Counted from the first letter of the stretch, positions 37,633 to 48,430 are shown. The stretch: DNA of 64,000 nt from Nostoc sp. CHAB 5844 (GCF_020829595.1 NZ_JAIVFW010000001.1:124001-188000), one strand, 5' to 3'. Made by a program: numbers and translations. The notes: generated from the letters alone by a model not told the origin.

Positions 37633-37685
37633 GAGCCACGCCAGTCGCGCGGCTGTCGGGAAACCCGCAAGGGGAGCCAGCGCGC
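37633..37685. repeat. GC-rich dispersed repeat, short copy
   Basis: ACGCCAGTCGCGCGGCTGTC, then GGGAAACCCGCAAGGGGAGC and CAGCGCGCCCC form a tight GC palindrome directly after the longer copy. Confidence 0.6.
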
Positions 37686-38179
37686 CCCTTGCGGTCTCAA
37701 CAAGCAAACTTTTGTGATTATTAGCTTAAGAACTCTCTCAAACCCTTATCTCTTCGTGTCCTTAGCGTCCTTTGCGGTTCGTTCTTCGTCCTATTTAAGA
37801 AAAAACAGTTAACAATAATCACTGATCAATTCACTAGACTTCTTTGCGCCTTTGCGCCTACCCTGCGGGAAGCTGCTACCGCGTCTATGCGTGAGACAAA
37901 AAAATATTTACGCAAGAAGTCTACCGATTACTGTTAACTGTTACAAAAACTTCCTGCAAAAATCTTCACTATACCCGACACACAATTCCCCATGTGCATC
38001 AGTAATTCATTTCTATAACATCGACTTTTACAAGAAACTTAAAAGTATCGTTCACTACGAAGGATAAAAATTTTTACCTGATTTTGGGGTGAGACATTTA
38101 TATAACTACACAAATATACTTTTAGAAATAGCCCCAAACCCATATCTTCAGGCGAGATTGAATCAGTAATGAGTAATAA

Positions 38180-38497
38180 TTAGCAAATATACCTTGTCAC
38201 ATCCTCACCACATTCATCAGCGAGGTAAGACAAAGCCCGAAAACGTAAGCCAACAAACTCATCATAGAGAGGATTCAGCTTACATAAAGCCGGAATATGG
38301 TAAGTCCGTCCAAATAAACTAATATTTCGCTCAAAAGGACAACAGCAAGGAATTACCTGGCAGATTAGATGAGCGAAGCGATTATTTTTAACATTAATTC
38401 CGTCCACCAGACGACGTAAGGGATTAAGTACAGGAGACTTTTTATAGTTAGGTGGATGGAAATGAACGTGAGGGTGGGTGTGATTGATGCTGTCCAT
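38180..38497 (-). CDS. Mo-dependent nitrogenase C-terminal (Mo-nitro_C) family protein
   Basis: A 105-residue protein with a His-rich N-terminus (HTHPHVHFHP), then LNPLRRLVDGINVKNNRFAH, a Cys cluster ICQVIPCCCPFERNI and LCKLNPLYDEFVGLRFRALS, typical of PF06967. The family is found in cyanobacteria, often near nifK/nifE; despite its name, a catalytic role is not shown. Cys and His residues suggest metal binding, which is inference. It lies between nifK and nifE as in Anabaena. Confidence 0.85.
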   Translation of the reverse strand: MDSINHTHPHVHFHPPNYKKSPVLNPLRRLVDGINVKNNRFAHLICQVIPCCCPFERNISLFGRTYHIPALCKLNPLYDEFVGLRFRALSYLADECGEDVTRYIC

Positions 38498-38529
38498 GAT
38501 AGAGATACTGAGTTAAGAGATAGGTTAGG

Positions 38530-38606
38530 TTGAAAAGTAAAAGGTAAAAAGTCAAAAGGCAAAAGAGTAAATTTCTTTGCCTTTTACCTTTTGACTTACT
38601 TAGCTG
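38530..38606. repeat. Inverted heptamer-type repeat downstream of nifK
   Basis: AAAAGTAAAAGGTAAAAAGT and GTCAAAAGGCAAAAG pair with CTTTGCCTTTTACCTTTTGA. On the nifK transcript this can form a long AU-rich hairpin just after the stop codon and could act as an mRNA 3' stabiliser or processing point. Confidence 0.6.
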
Positions 38607-38634
38607 TTTTTAACAAACAAGCTTGGAGCAATTT

Positions 38635-40173
38635 CTAGCGAATCAAGTCGAAGGAGATATCGGTCTTACCAGTGATGTTGGTGTTGCGATCCATTTCATC
38701 CAACAGAGTGTTAACAACCCAGTTGAGGATGTTTAGACCACCTTGGTAGCCGAGGGTAGCATAGCGGTGTAAGTGGTGGCGATCGAAGAGAGGATAACCA
38801 ATCCGCACCATTGGGATGTTGGTATCGCGCCACAGGTACTTACCGTAAGAGTTACCGATGAAGAAGTCTACAGGCTCAGTAAAGAGCAAGCTGCGGAAGT
38901 GCCACAAGTCTTTTTGAATCCAAACTTTAGCTTCTTTACCGAAGGGGCTGGCGTTAAGAATTGCTTCCATTTCTTTCCTGAAAGTTTCGTCGCCATTGTT
39001 GCAGAGGATGTGTACAGGCTCTGCACCCATTTCTAACAAGAAGCTAGTAATGGAGATGATCAAATCAGGATCGCCGTAGATAGCGAACTTCTTACCATGA
39101 ATCCAAGCGTAAGAATCAGTGATAGCATCAACTAAACGACCGCGTTCGATTTCCAACTCTTCAGGAATCGCTTTACCAGTCAATTCAGAGATAGCAGTCA
39201 AGAATTCGTCAGTACCTTTAACACCGAAGGGACGCAGAACTTTTGTTTCTTGGTTCCACTTGGTTTGGATATATTCGCGGGTCTTAGGTGTGGTGTAAGC
39301 TTGGAGAGCAACTGTTGCTTTAGCGTTGATAGAATCAGCAGCATCTTCCAGCTTGGTACCACCTGGGTACATATCGAATTCACCAGTGTTGGGTGAATCA
39401 AAGTAGTCGCTGCTGTCAGACAGAATGGTATAGTCAACACCCATTGCACCCAGCATCCGCTTAACTTCGCGGTTGTTACCTACATAGGTATCAAAACCAG
39501 GGATGATGTTAATCTTGCCATTGCTAGTAGCTGCTTTTTTGCCTTCTGTCAGATTTAACAGAATTCCCTTCATCATGTTGTCGTAACCAGTGATGTGGGA
39601 ACCTACGAAGCTGGGAGTGTGAGCAAAAGGTACTGGGAAATCTTGAGGAATAGAACCAGCATTTTTAGAGTTGGTGATGAACGCGCCCAAGTCATCACCG
39701 ATAACTTCAGCCATACAGGTAGTGCAAACAGCAATCATTTTAGGCTTGTACAGTTGGTATGAAACTTGCATACCTTCAATCATGTTATTCAAGCCACCAA
39801 ATACTGCTGCGTCTTCTGTCATAGAAGAAGACACTGCGGAGCAAGGCTCTTTATAGTGACGGCTGAGGTGTGTACGAAAGTAAGCTACACAACCTTGAGA
39901 ACCTTGAACGAAGGGTAGAGTAGCTTCAAAACCCAAAGCAGCGAACATTGCGCCTACGGGTTGGCAACCTTTAGCGGGGTTAACAGTTAAAGCTTCACGA
40001 GCGAAGTTCTTTTCCCGGTAGTCCCAAGATTTTGTCCATTCAGAAACTCTTTCAACTTCTTCAGCAGAGTGTGCGCCTTCAAAGTTCTTTCTTTTGTTTT
40101 CAAATAGCTCGGTGTATTCTGGCTGTTTGAATAGATCAACGTGGTCTACAATTCTGTCAGGATTCTGTGGCAT
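38635..40173 (-). CDS. nifK: Nitrogenase MoFe protein beta chain
   Basis: A 512-residue NifK. The P-cluster ligands are visible at Cys70 (NPAKGCQPVG), Cys95 (GSQGCVAYF) and Cys153 (TTCMAEVIGDD), the same numbers as in Azotobacter NifK. With NifD it forms the alpha2beta2 MoFe protein that reduces N2. Full length, intact and 201 bp downstream of nifD. The nifD-nifK spacer contains a GC stem (TGGGGTTTTTTGCCCCA type) and heptamer units. Confidence 0.98.
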   Translation of the reverse strand: MPQNPDRIVDHVDLFKQPEYTELFENKRKNFEGAHSAEEVERVSEWTKSWDYREKNFAREALTVNPAKGCQPVGAMFAALGFEATLPFVQGSQGCVAYFRTHLSRHYKEPCSAVSSSMTEDAAVFGGLNNMIEGMQVSYQLYKPKMIAVCTTCMAEVIGDDLGAFITNSKNAGSIPQDFPVPFAHTPSFVGSHITGYDNMMKGILLNLTEGKKAATSNGKINIIPGFDTYVGNNREVKRMLGAMGVDYTILSDSSDYFDSPNTGEFDMYPGGTKLEDAADSINAKATVALQAYTTPKTREYIQTKWNQETKVLRPFGVKGTDEFLTAISELTGKAIPEELEIERGRLVDAITDSYAWIHGKKFAIYGDPDLIISITSFLLEMGAEPVHILCNNGDETFRKEMEAILNASPFGKEAKVWIQKDLWHFRSLLFTEPVDFFIGNSYGKYLWRDTNIPMVRIGYPLFDRHHLHRYATLGYQGGLNILNWVVNTLLDEMDRNTNITGKTDISFDLIR

Positions 40174-40374
40174 TTGTCTGTCTCTCTACGCTTGCTGGTT
40201 GGTGTAGTCATTGAAGTGTTGGGAGAGCCTGGGGACTTCGCACCTCCCCTTGGGAGTCACGAGTGATGAATCATGAATAATGAATAAAAGTCTTCATCCA
40301 GCATTCAGCATTCACCATTCTTCCCTTAGTTCGTGGGGCAAAAAACCCCAGGCTATCCGTTTTATTCTTGGGAA

Positions 40375-41868
40375 TTAAGCAGCAGCCTTAGCTTTGTTAG
40401 CAGCTTTCTTCCAAGGAGCGCCAATCAAGCTCCAAGTGGGGCTGTTGAGTGCTAAATCCATATCACGAGCGAAGATAGCGAATCCGTCATAACCGTGATA
40501 AGGGCCTGAGTAATCCCAAGAGTGCATTTGACGGAAAGGTAGACCCATCTTTTGGAAGGCGTACTTCTCTTTAATACCAGAAGCGATTAGGTCAGGCTTC
40601 TTAGCTTTAACGAATTCCTCGAATTCGTAGGCGGTAACGTCATCGTAAATGATGGTGGCGTTATCGATATAGTGGGTAGTACGTTTGTAGTCGTCGTTGT
40701 GAGCGAATTCGTAGCCTGTACCGACAACTTTGATACCCAAATCTTCAAAAGCGGGAACAACGTGACGAGGACGTAGACCACCTACGTACAGCATTACGGT
40801 GTTACCTTCCAAGCGAGGACGATACTTTTCAAGTACCGTATTCATCACTGGTGTGTACTTAGCGATAACCTTTTCAGCGTTTTCTTGAATCTTAGAGTCA
40901 AATTTAGCTGCAATTTGGCGTAGAGATTCAGCAATCTTGGTGGGGCCAAAGAAGTTGAATTCCATCCAAGGCATACCGTATTGTTCTTCCAAACTACGGC
41001 AGATGTAGTTCATGGAGCGGTAGCAGTGGATGAGAACTAACTTAGCAGCAGGGCCTTGAATCAACTCGTTCAGTGTACCGTCACCAGACCACTGAGCCAC
41101 AACACGCAAGCCCATTTCTTCTAATAACATCCGGCTTGCCCAAGCATCACCACCGATGTTGTAGTCACCAATCAGGGCTACATCATAAGGGCTTGGCTCG
41201 AAGTCAAGTTTGTTTTCTTTCTTCAGCTTGTCAAATTCAGGGAAAATCCAGTCACGGATAGCGTCGTTAGCAATGTGGTGTCCTAAAGACTGAGATACAC
41301 CACGGAAACCTTCGCAACGTAGAGGTACAACTGGCTTACCAATTTGCTTAGAAGCTTTTTTAGCTACAGCTTCGATGTCATCCCCAATTAGACCGATGGG
41401 ACATTCAGATTGAATGGAAATACCACGGTTGAGGGGGAATAATACTTCGAGTTCTTCGATTAGTTTGGTTAATTTTTTGTCACCACCAAATACGATGTCG
41501 CGTTCTTGGAAGTCGGAGGTGAAGTGCATAGTACCAAAGGAGTTGATACCTGTGATACCTACATAGTAGTTACGACGACCAGACCAAGACCAGTAACCGC
41601 AACCTACTGGGCCGTGGCTGATGTGGATCATGTCCTTAATAGGCCCCCAAACCACACCTTTAGAACCTGCGTAAGCACAACCACGAGCGGTCATTACACC
41701 AGGAATGGATTTGATGTTAGACTTAACGCCGCAATCAGACTTGTTTTCTTCGTGGACGTTGAGGTGCTTTTCGCGTTTCTTACGAGACTTTTCTGGATAA
41801 GCTTGAAGAACTTCTTTAATAAGTTCTTTATTTTCATCTACAAGATTCTGGTTTTCTGGAGGTGTCAT
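40375..41868 (-). CDS. nifD: Nitrogenase MoFe protein alpha chain
   Basis: A 497-residue NifD, complete in one frame. P-cluster ligands are Cys64 ([10 protein letters not shown]), Cys90 (GPVGCGYWS) and Cys156 ([11 protein letters not shown]); FeMo-co ligands are Cys282 ([10 protein letters not shown]) and His449 ([10 protein letters not shown]). In several heterocystous strains a DNA element with xisA splits nifD; here there is no element, and the sequence matching its attachment core is unbroken (40506-40516). The C-terminal Ala/Lys tail ([11 protein letters not shown]) is normal for the group. Confidence 0.98.
   Translation of the reverse strand: MTPPENQNLVDENKELIKEVLQAYPEKSRKKREKHLNVHEENKSDCGVKSNIKSIPGVMTARGCAYAGSKGVVWGPIKDMIHISHGPVGCGYWSWSGRRNYYVGITGINSFGTMHFTSDFQERDIVFGGDKKLTKLIEELEVLFPLNRGISIQSECPIGLIGDDIEAVAKKASKQIGKPVVPLRCEGFRGVSQSLGHHIANDAIRDWIFPEFDKLKKENKLDFEPSPYDVALIGDYNIGGDAWASRMLLEEMGLRVVAQWSGDGTLNELIQGPAAKLVLIHCYRSMNYICRSLEEQYGMPWMEFNFFGPTKIAESLRQIAAKFDSKIQENAEKVIAKYTPVMNTVLEKYRPRLEGNTVMLYVGGLRPRHVVPAFEDLGIKVVGTGYEFAHNDDYKRTTHYIDNATIIYDDVTAYEFEEFVKAKKPDLIASGIKEKYAFQKMGLPFRQMHSWDYSGPYHGYDGFAIFARDMDLALNSPTWSLIGAPWKKAANKAKAAA
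40506..40516 (-). other. Sequence resembling the nifD-element attachment core
   Basis: On the minus strand GGATTACTCAG lies in the WDYSGP codons of nifD. The nifD element of Anabaena PCC 7120 recombines at an 11-bp repeat that I recall as GGATTACTCCG, one base different. The site is unoccupied here. Confidence 0.45.
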
Positions 41869-41963
41869 AGTCTGCCTCGGTAACAGTTACGGATGGGGAA
41901 ATGGAGGGAAAGAAGGGAGAGGAGAAGAATGAAGGTAGAAGATAAAGCTGAATGAGGGGAAAT

Positions 41964-41998
41964 TTCAGACTTCAGACTTCAGACTTCAGACTTCAGAC
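41964..41998. repeat. Heptamer tandem repeat between nifH and nifD
   Basis: Five exact copies of TTCAGAC in the 158-bp nifH-nifD spacer. The purity of the array suggests recent expansion. Confidence 0.9.
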
Positions 41999-42026
41999 TT
42001 TCCTTGTCTCCTAATTACGGAATTAC

Positions 42027-42926
<900 letters not shown>

Positions 42927-43088
42927 CTACAATTGGTTGGTTTAGTCGGTCTTTGCGTTTGTTTGAGAATCTCACGCCTGTTGAGCTATGGCTGTGAGGG
43001 GGTTTTAGAACGCCGCCGGAGGCGATCGCTCTACCGAAAATCGATCTGGCATAATACACATATGGTTGTTATGAAGTACTTTTGGTTG

Positions 43089-43160
43089 TCATTTGTCATT
43101 AGTCATTGGTCATTGGTCATTAGCTAAATACAAATGACAAAGGACAAAGGACAAATGACC
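43089..43160. repeat. Fold-back heptamer repeat in the nifU-nifH spacer
   Basis: One arm has units of the GTCATTG/GTCATTTG type (43089-43122), and the other the complementary GACAAAG/ACAAATG type (43131-43160). Transcribed from the minus strand they can pair in a hairpin starting 5 bases after the nifU stop. In related Anabaena an RNA structure upstream of nifH is linked to transcript processing; whether this one does that is inference. Confidence 0.65.
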
Positions 43161-43165
43161 ATTTA

Positions 43166-44074
43166 TTAGACTGCTTCAACTACGATTTCTTTGCTGATGC
43201 GATCGCGCAGTCTGGATTCAATCGCAACTTTTAATGTGGCGGTGCTGCTAGAACAAGAACCACAAGCACCTTTGAGGATTACTTTAACTGTATTTCCGTC
43301 TATGTCGTACAGTTCTACATCTCCACCGTCAGCAATCAGGACGGGTCTTACTTCTTCGTCAAGAACTTTTTGAATCAATGCAATCTTTTGGACATTGGTC
43401 AGTGGTTTTGTGGCTATCTGACCGGAGTTAAGAATTTCTGGATTTTTTCTGCTGTTATTGCTGTTTTTACTAGCTGTAGCAACTTCCTGCTCTATTTCCT
43501 TAATAATATCATCAATTTTTGTTAAACAGGAACCGCATCCGCCACCAGCTTTGACATAATTTGTTACCTGCTCAGCAGTAGTAAGGTTATTTTCTTTCAC
43601 TACGCGGCGAATTTTTGTATCAGTAATACCAAAGCAGGTGCAAACTAAAGCGCCTTCGTCATCGTCGTCATGGGCAGCCAGAGGAATGCCACGATAGTTA
43701 TAGATTGCGGCTTCTAGAGCTTCTTGACCCATAACTGAGCAGTGCATTTTGGCTTCGGGTAAGCCGCCGAGGTAATTTGCAATATCTTTGTTAGATACCT
43801 TCAGGGCTTCATCTAAAGTTAAACCCTTAACCATTTCGGTCAACGCACTAGAAGAAGCGATCGCACTGGTACAGCCAAAGGTTTGGAAGCGGGCATCCAG
43901 AATCTTATCAGATTCTACTTCCACTTTCAGGTGTAGTCTGAGAGCATCACCGCAAGCAATGCTTCCAACTTCCCCCGTTGCAACCTTAACTCCAGATTCA
44001 CCCGTTTCTTCAATCGCTCCCTGATTCTTGGGATCGTAAAACAGTTCTAATACTTTATCTGTGTAGTCCCACAT
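43166..44074 (-). CDS. nifU: NifU, iron-sulfur cluster scaffold
   Basis: A 302-residue three-part NifU. An IscU-like N-terminus has cysteines in [23 protein letters not shown] and [11 protein letters not shown]; a central [2Fe-2S] domain has VCTCFGIT and [10 protein letters not shown]; a C-terminal Nfu domain has [11 protein letters not shown]. It assembles [Fe-S] clusters with sulfur from NifS for NifB, NifEN and NifH. It lies 99 bp downstream of nifS; that spacer is filled with heptamers (AGGTGAT, GTAACCT). Confidence 0.96.
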   Translation of the reverse strand: MWDYTDKVLELFYDPKNQGAIEETGESGVKVATGEVGSIACGDALRLHLKVEVESDKILDARFQTFGCTSAIASSSALTEMVKGLTLDEALKVSNKDIANYLGGLPEAKMHCSVMGQEALEAAIYNYRGIPLAAHDDDDEGALVCTCFGITDTKIRRVVKENNLTTAEQVTNYVKAGGGCGSCLTKIDDIIKEIEQEVATASKNSNNSRKNPEILNSGQIATKPLTNVQKIALIQKVLDEEVRPVLIADGGDVELYDIDGNTVKVILKGACGSCSSSTATLKVAIESRLRDRISKEIVVEAV

Positions 44075-44173
44075 ATTTTAAGTGCTGAGTGCTGAGTGGA
44101 GAGAGGTGATAGGTGATAGGTGACAGGTGATAAATGATAGAAAATTATCTGTAACCTGTAACTTGTAACCTAT
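44075..44173. repeat. Mixed heptamer repeats in the nifS-nifU spacer
   Basis: The spacer is made of GTGCTGA units, then AGGTGAT/AGGTGAC units and GTAACCT/GTAACTT units, three different heptamer families side by side. Confidence 0.75.
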
Positions 44174-45376
44174 TTATCGATGTGCCAGTGTTTGTTCTTG
44201 CGATTGCAACCAACCTGCGTCGTCGTTTTTGAAAGGTGACAGAGCGCGGAGACGTTCTACAATTTCGGGCATGACTTCAATGACGCGATCGATTTCAGCG
44301 TCGGTGGTGTAGCGACAAAGACTGAAGCGAATGGAACCATGTAAGGTTGTGTATGGTAAACCCATTGCCCGAAGAACGTGGGATGGTTCGAGTGAACCGG
44401 AGGTGCAAGCGGAACCAGATGAGGCACAGATACCGTGTTTATTTAACAAAAGTAGGATTGCTTCACCTTCGATATATTTAAAACCGATGTTGGTGGTGTT
44501 GGGCAATCTCTGCTTAGTATCGCCGTTAACTTCACAATCAGGGATTTTAGCGAGGAGAGTTTGTTCGAGGCGATCGCGCAACTGTCTTTCTCTGGTGGTT
44601 GCTTCTTCTAAATACAGCAGTTCTAATTCAGCTGCTTTACCTAAACCAACGATACCAGGAACATTCTCTGTACCCGCACGGCGACCGCGTTCTTGATGTC
44701 CACCAATTAACAGGGGACGAAATCTCACGCCCCGGCGCACATACAACGCGCCAATACCCTTAGGTGCGTGAATCTTATGACCAGACATAGTTAACATATC
44801 TACTGTACTGGTCTTCATGTTCAGGGGAATTTTCCCCACTGCTTGCACTGCATCTACGTGGAACAGCGCGCCGCGTTCTTTGACGCGTAATCCAATTTGC
44901 TCAATCGGGAAAACCGTACCTGTTTCGTTATTAGCATACATGATGCTTACCAAGGCGGTGTTCCCTGTCAGAGAGGCTTCTAGTTCATCTAAATCCAACT
45001 GCCCCTGACTATTTACCGAAAGATAGGTAACACTGTAACCTTGGTTTTCTAGTTGTTTGCAGACATTCAGCACCGCTGGGTGTTCTACTTGGGTGGTGAT
45101 GATGTGGCGTTTTTCTGGCTGGGCTAACAAAGCGGCGCGAATGGCTGCGTTATCTCCCTCGGTTCCACAACTAGTAAAAACAATTTCTGATTCATCTGCA
45201 CCTAAGAGGGCAGCTAGTTGTTCCCTGGCTGTTTTCACTGCTTTAGCCAGTTGCCCGCCAAAGGTGTGCATACTTGAGGGGTTGGCGTAATATTCGGTTA
45301 AGTAGGGCATCATTGCCTCTAAAACCTGTGGGTCTACCTTAGTAGTCGCATTATTATCAAGATAAATGACGCTCAT
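44174..45376 (-). CDS. nifS: NifS, cysteine desulfurase
   Basis: A 400-residue PLP enzyme that takes sulfur from cysteine for nitrogenase clusters. The PLP site is His200-Lys201 (SGHKIHAPKG), the active-site Cys324 lies in CASSGSACTSGS, and the N-terminal IYLDNNATTKVDPQVLEAM is typical. It begins 2 bp after fdxN ends, so translation of the two is likely coupled. Confidence 0.96.
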   Translation of the reverse strand: MSVIYLDNNATTKVDPQVLEAMMPYLTEYYANPSSMHTFGGQLAKAVKTAREQLAALLGADESEIVFTSCGTEGDNAAIRAALLAQPEKRHIITTQVEHPAVLNVCKQLENQGYSVTYLSVNSQGQLDLDELEASLTGNTALVSIMYANNETGTVFPIEQIGLRVKERGALFHVDAVQAVGKIPLNMKTSTVDMLTMSGHKIHAPKGIGALYVRRGVRFRPLLIGGHQERGRRAGTENVPGIVGLGKAAELELLYLEEATTRERQLRDRLEQTLLAKIPDCEVNGDTKQRLPNTTNIGFKYIEGEAILLLLNKHGICASSGSACTSGSLEPSHVLRAMGLPYTTLHGSIRFSLCRYTTDAEIDRVIEVMPEIVERLRALSPFKNDDAGWLQSQEQTLAHR

Positions 45377-45378
45377 TC

Positions 45379-45726
45379 TTATACCCCTAAAATTTCACCC
45401 TGATGCTTTTGCATTTGTTCAGAGAACTTCTTTGAATAACAGTCAAACCAACGTTCCCAATAATCTTGTTTTTTTGTTAATTTCCTTATAACGCAGTTAT
45501 ATTTAGCAAACCAGCTTTCCCAATAATCGTTTGTCTCTTTAATGCAACCATCACAGGTTGGGCAACCAGCTTTACATTGAGGCACTGTGTAAATACTACC
45601 AACACAGTTTGTGCAAAGTTCGGGGTCAATCCAGTGGCGTGTGCCTTCTACTTTAATTGCTCCGGTGGGGCATACAGAATCACAGAGATTGCAAGAAATA
45701 CACTGGCTGGTAATCTTATAAGCCAT
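45379..45726 (-). CDS. fdxN: FdxN, 2[4Fe-4S] ferredoxin of the nif cluster
   Basis: A 115-residue bacterial-type ferredoxin. The first cluster motif is C9-x2-C12-x2-C15-x3-C19 (CISCNLCDSVC); the second is the long-loop type with Cys38, Cys41, Cys51 and Cys55, followed by Cys58 and Cys61. It probably donates electrons to NifB or NifEN reactions. In Anabaena PCC 7120 fdxN is split by a 55-kb element; here it is whole. The C-terminal extension rich in Trp, Tyr and Lys (KQDYWERWFDCYSKK) is normal for Nostocales. Confidence 0.95.
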   Translation of the reverse strand: MAYKITSQCISCNLCDSVCPTGAIKVEGTRHWIDPELCTNCVGSIYTVPQCKAGCPTCDGCIKETNDYWESWFAKYNCVIRKLTKKQDYWERWFDCYSKKFSEQMQKHQGEILGV

Positions 45727-45746
45727 ATTATTCTCCTTGCGAATGA

Positions 45747-45882
45747 AAGAAGTATGAAGTGTGAAGTATGAAGTATGAAGTGGGAAGTATGAAGTATGAA
45801 ATTTTTTAGTCTTTAATTCATGAACTCTATTCTGCGGAGCAGTAGAATTTTCATACTTCAGCCTTCATACTTCATACTTTCT
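45747..45882. repeat. Inverted heptamer arrays between nifB and fdxN
   Basis: Repeats of GAAGTAT (45747-45800) face the complementary type ATACTTC (45850-45882), about 50 bp apart, so the intergenic RNA can fold into a long stem. The second array touches the nifB stop codon. Confidence 0.75.
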
Positions 45883-47323
45883 ATTGTTCTTTGACGTACT
45901 GTTCGTAAAACTCTAAAGCAACTTTCTCGATTACGTCGTAAGCTTCAACAGTCTGTATGCCAGCTGCGTGCAATTTTTCTTTAGGACAGTTGCCAATCTT
46001 AGAAACCAATACTGCTTTACAATCTGCAATTGTTTTCATGATATTCTCTGCGGTGGCGGCTTCACCGTATCCACCTTGACAATATTGATCAATCTTACGG
46101 TGACTGATAAAGCGAACTTCGTTGCCATCAACTTCGTAAACTTGGAATTCTTTGGCATGACCAAAGTGTTGGTTAACTAAGCCGCCACCTTTGGTTGCGA
46201 CTGCAACTAAGATTTTAGGATTGTTTTGTAGAGACGTTACATGTATCGTCTCTACAGCTTTTTGTTTGGCTGCTTTGATTTCTTCTCTAAATTTCTCAAT
46301 ACCTTCGTGTACTTCTTGGCGTTTGCTGAGGTCATACTCTGGAGCCATTTCCAAAAAATTCTCTTTGGTGAATTCTTGGCTGCGGTCTTCACCCAACAAA
46401 CCAATAGCATCTGCACGGCATTGACGGCAGTGGCGCATCATTTTCATGTTGCCAGCGCATTGGTCTTGGACTGACTTGAGTTCTTTTTGGGTGGGGCCGC
46501 GTTGACCTGTTAAGCCGAAGTGTGTGCCGTGTTCTGGTGCAGAAATTAAGGGCATGATGTTGTGCAAGAATGCACCATGCTCACGAATTGCTTTGTTGAC
46601 TTCAACTAAGTGTTGGTCGTTGATTCCGGGAATCATCACGGAGTTGACTTTGCACAGAATGTCGGCTTCCTTCAGAGCTTGTAAGCCTTCTAACTGCTTT
46701 TCGAGCAGAATTTTGGCTCCTTCAATGCCTCTGTAACGCTTGCGCTTATAGTGAACCCATGAGTAAATCTGCGCGCCGATTTCTGGGTCGATAGTGTTTA
46801 GGGTGATAGTAACGTGATCTATATTTAATTGTTTAATGCGATCAATGTATTCAGTTAGCATCAAACCGTTGGTTGATAGGCAAAGCTTGATATCTGATGC
46901 TTTGTCTGCAATCAACTCAAAGGTGCGGAAAGTTTTTTCGGGGTTGGCTAGGGGGTCGCCAGGGCCAGCAATTCCCAAAACGGTCATTTGGGGAATCTTA
47001 CCTGCGATGACTAAAGCTTTGTGTGCTGCTTCTTCGGGTGTGAGTAATTCGCTCACTACACCAGGACGGCTTTCGTTGGCGCAGTCATATTTGCGGTTGC
47101 AATAGTTGCATTGAATGTTGCAAGCAGGTGCAACTGCAACGTGCATTCTCGCGTAATGATGGTGAGCTTCTTCGCTGTAGCAGGGATGTTTAGCAATACG
47201 TTCTTGGAGCTTTTCGTCCATTTCCACGGTGGCGCTGCTTTTGCTGTCGCATCCGCAACCACCAGATTTTGCTTGGGTAGGTGTCGATTCAGTAACGGAG
47301 GAGCTTGTAACCTGTGGTGTCAT
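45881..47323 (-). CDS. nifB: NifB, FeMo-cofactor biosynthesis radical SAM enzyme
   Basis: A 480-residue NifB. The radical SAM motif is CNIQCNYC (Cys68, Cys72, Cys75); other cluster cysteines are in the N-terminal GGCGCDSK and in [11 protein letters not shown]. It fuses two [4Fe-4S] clusters with a carbide carbon to make NifB-co. A NifX-like domain ([20 protein letters not shown]) forms the C-terminus. I start at [10 protein letters not shown]; a TTG 12 bases upstream is unlikely. The linker between the two domains contains ten residues encoded by an inserted palindrome (46227-46256). The leader is long and repeat-rich, with a regulatory module at 47849-48002. Confidence 0.96.
   Translation of the reverse strand: MTPQVTSSSVTESTPTQAKSGGCGCDSKSSATVEMDEKLQERIAKHPCYSEEAHHHYARMHVAVAPACNIQCNYCNRKYDCANESRPGVVSELLTPEEAAHKALVIAGKIPQMTVLGIAGPGDPLANPEKTFRTFELIADKASDIKLCLSTNGLMLTEYIDRIKQLNIDHVTITLNTIDPEIGAQIYSWVHYKRKRYRGIEGAKILLEKQLEGLQALKEADILCKVNSVMIPGINDQHLVEVNKAIREHGAFLHNIMPLISAPEHGTHFGLTGQRGPTQKELKSVQDQCAGNMKMMRHCRQCRADAIGLLGEDRSQEFTKENFLEMAPEYDLSKRQEVHEGIEKFREEIKAAKQKAVETIHVTSLQNNPKILVAVATKGGGLVNQHFGHAKEFQVYEVDGNEVRFISHRKIDQYCQGGYGEAATAENIMKTIADCKAVLVSKIGNCPKEKLHAAGIQTVEAYDVIEKVALEFYEQYVKEQ
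46227..46256. repeat. 30-bp palindromic element inside nifB
   Basis: TGTAGAGACG and CGTCTCTACA flank TTACATGTAT, forming an almost perfect palindrome of exactly ten codons. In the nifB frame it encodes [10 protein letters not shown] in the linker between the SAM and NifX-like domains. GTAGAGACG...CGTCTCTAC palindromes are a common dispersed element in Nostoc and Anabaena spacers. Confidence 0.8.
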
Positions 47324-47407
47324 TGAATTTCGCAAATGTCGGTGGACTAAGCTGCCACTGTGGGAGATGCCGTTGCTATTTTGTCTGCCCTAGTAGAATG
47401 GAAGTCA

Positions 47408-47555
47408 CGCGCCAGTTGCTACAATGCGGTGGCACTTCCGTGACTGTCGGCGAAGCCCTTCGGGTTCGCCAGTTGCCTGCGGAGGGAAACCCTCCCGCAG
47501 CACTGGACTCACCGCCCAACGGAGTGCCTTGGAAACCCGCGCAAAGCACTGGCTT
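47408..47555. repeat. GC-rich dispersed repeat in the nifB leader
   Basis: It has GCGCCAGTTGCTACAATGCG, GACTGTCGGCGAAGCCCTTC, GCCTGCGGAGGGAAACCCTC and GCACTGGACTCACCG, the same modules as the long copy at 37491-37622. It separates the nifB start codon from the regulatory module and lengthens the leader to about 525 bases. Confidence 0.7.
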
Positions 47556-47848
47556 GGCTATAACACTGCCCGCAGGGTGCATCCTTGGGTTGTAGCAAAG
47601 TTACTTGGTGGGCAACTTCGCTGATGATGGCAGGCTATGAATCCTTGTGTTTCGGCTGGTGTGTGTCAACTTTTAGGTTGTGGGTAGAGTTGGTGTGTAC
47701 AGCCGTGACTTCGATTCACCGAGGCATGGTGCTATTTCATCCCTCCACTCACTTTTGGCTCGCTGTTTTGTTTTGAGCCATTGGTGATTGGCGATATATG
47801 ATTTATAGCAGCCGGTTTTTACCCCGGTTGCTGGCTATTTCTGAATAG

Positions 47849-48002
47849 AATTTATTGGATTTATTAGATTTGTACTCAAATCTGGAAACCTTAATATTCA
47901 GCTATAAAAAAGTTTATAAAATTTTTTTCGGGTAGGGGTTCTAGTATTTTTAGGTCAGGGTTCTTGTATTTTTAGAGTGGGGTTTAGGATTTCTTTGTAC
48001 TC
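47849..48002 (-). promoter_or_regulatory. nifB upstream regulatory module (shared with nifP)
   Basis: Read toward nifB, the module starts with GAGTAC (48002-47997) and continues with TCCTAAACCCC. Three direct repeats have their ACCC(C) at 47983, 47961 and 47939, i.e. 22 bp apart; the last is AAATACTAGAACCCCTACC. The module ends with TTTGAGTACAA (from 47879) and TAATAAATCCAATAAATTC. The same elements in the same order lie upstream of nifP. In cyanobacteria nifB and nifP are known targets of the activator CnfR (PatB), so this is its likely binding region; the AATAAAT block may hold the -10 element. The rest of the 48003-48430 spacer shows no gene. Confidence 0.7.
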
Positions 48003-48430
48003 ATCTATAACCCAATAGCAGCAAAGCTTTTAAGCCATTTGCTGCTAATTTCGGGATACAAAAAGTTGTACTCAGCTACCCCTGAAATCCTACCAAAAAT
48101 CACGACGGCTAAAGGATTTAGGGGGAAAAACTGGAGCAGATTTGTTGGTACTACTCCAGATACGTGCGAAATTCAATTCTGTATACAACATATCATTTTT
48201 TTTTAGGGAAAAATGTAATTTATGTTTTCTTAATTTTTCTAAGTTTAATGAAATTAAATTGCACTGGAGAGTATGATAATGTTGGGTTTCAAGGCTTTTG
48301 AATCAAGTGAAATTAATGAATATAATTTGCAGAAATTAATTTTTTTATATAAAAAGTAAAATATTTTGATATGCAAATTGCAGCATATCTAACAGATAGC
48401 ATAAAAAGTTAAGTACGTCACAATAGAAGA

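Larger units (their letters stand above)
37349..38179. other. Repeat-rich spacer upstream of nifE
   Basis: About 830 bp, mostly a patchwork of dispersed repeat pieces. Examples are GCCTCTGTGGTTCGATAAAA, two GC-rich palindromic copies (37491-37622 and 37633-37685), TTAGCGTCCTTTGCGGTTCG and TACCCTGCGGGAAGCTGCTA. Small open frames on both strands coincide with these repeats and are not convincing. A nifE promoter may lie in the AT-rich end at 37380-37450, but I see no exact NtcA site. Confidence 0.55.

Noticed and set aside
41964-41998. Possible CRISPR-like array
   Set aside because: The units are directly adjacent 7-mers without spacers; the same holds for the other heptamer arrays in the window. 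No cas genes are present.
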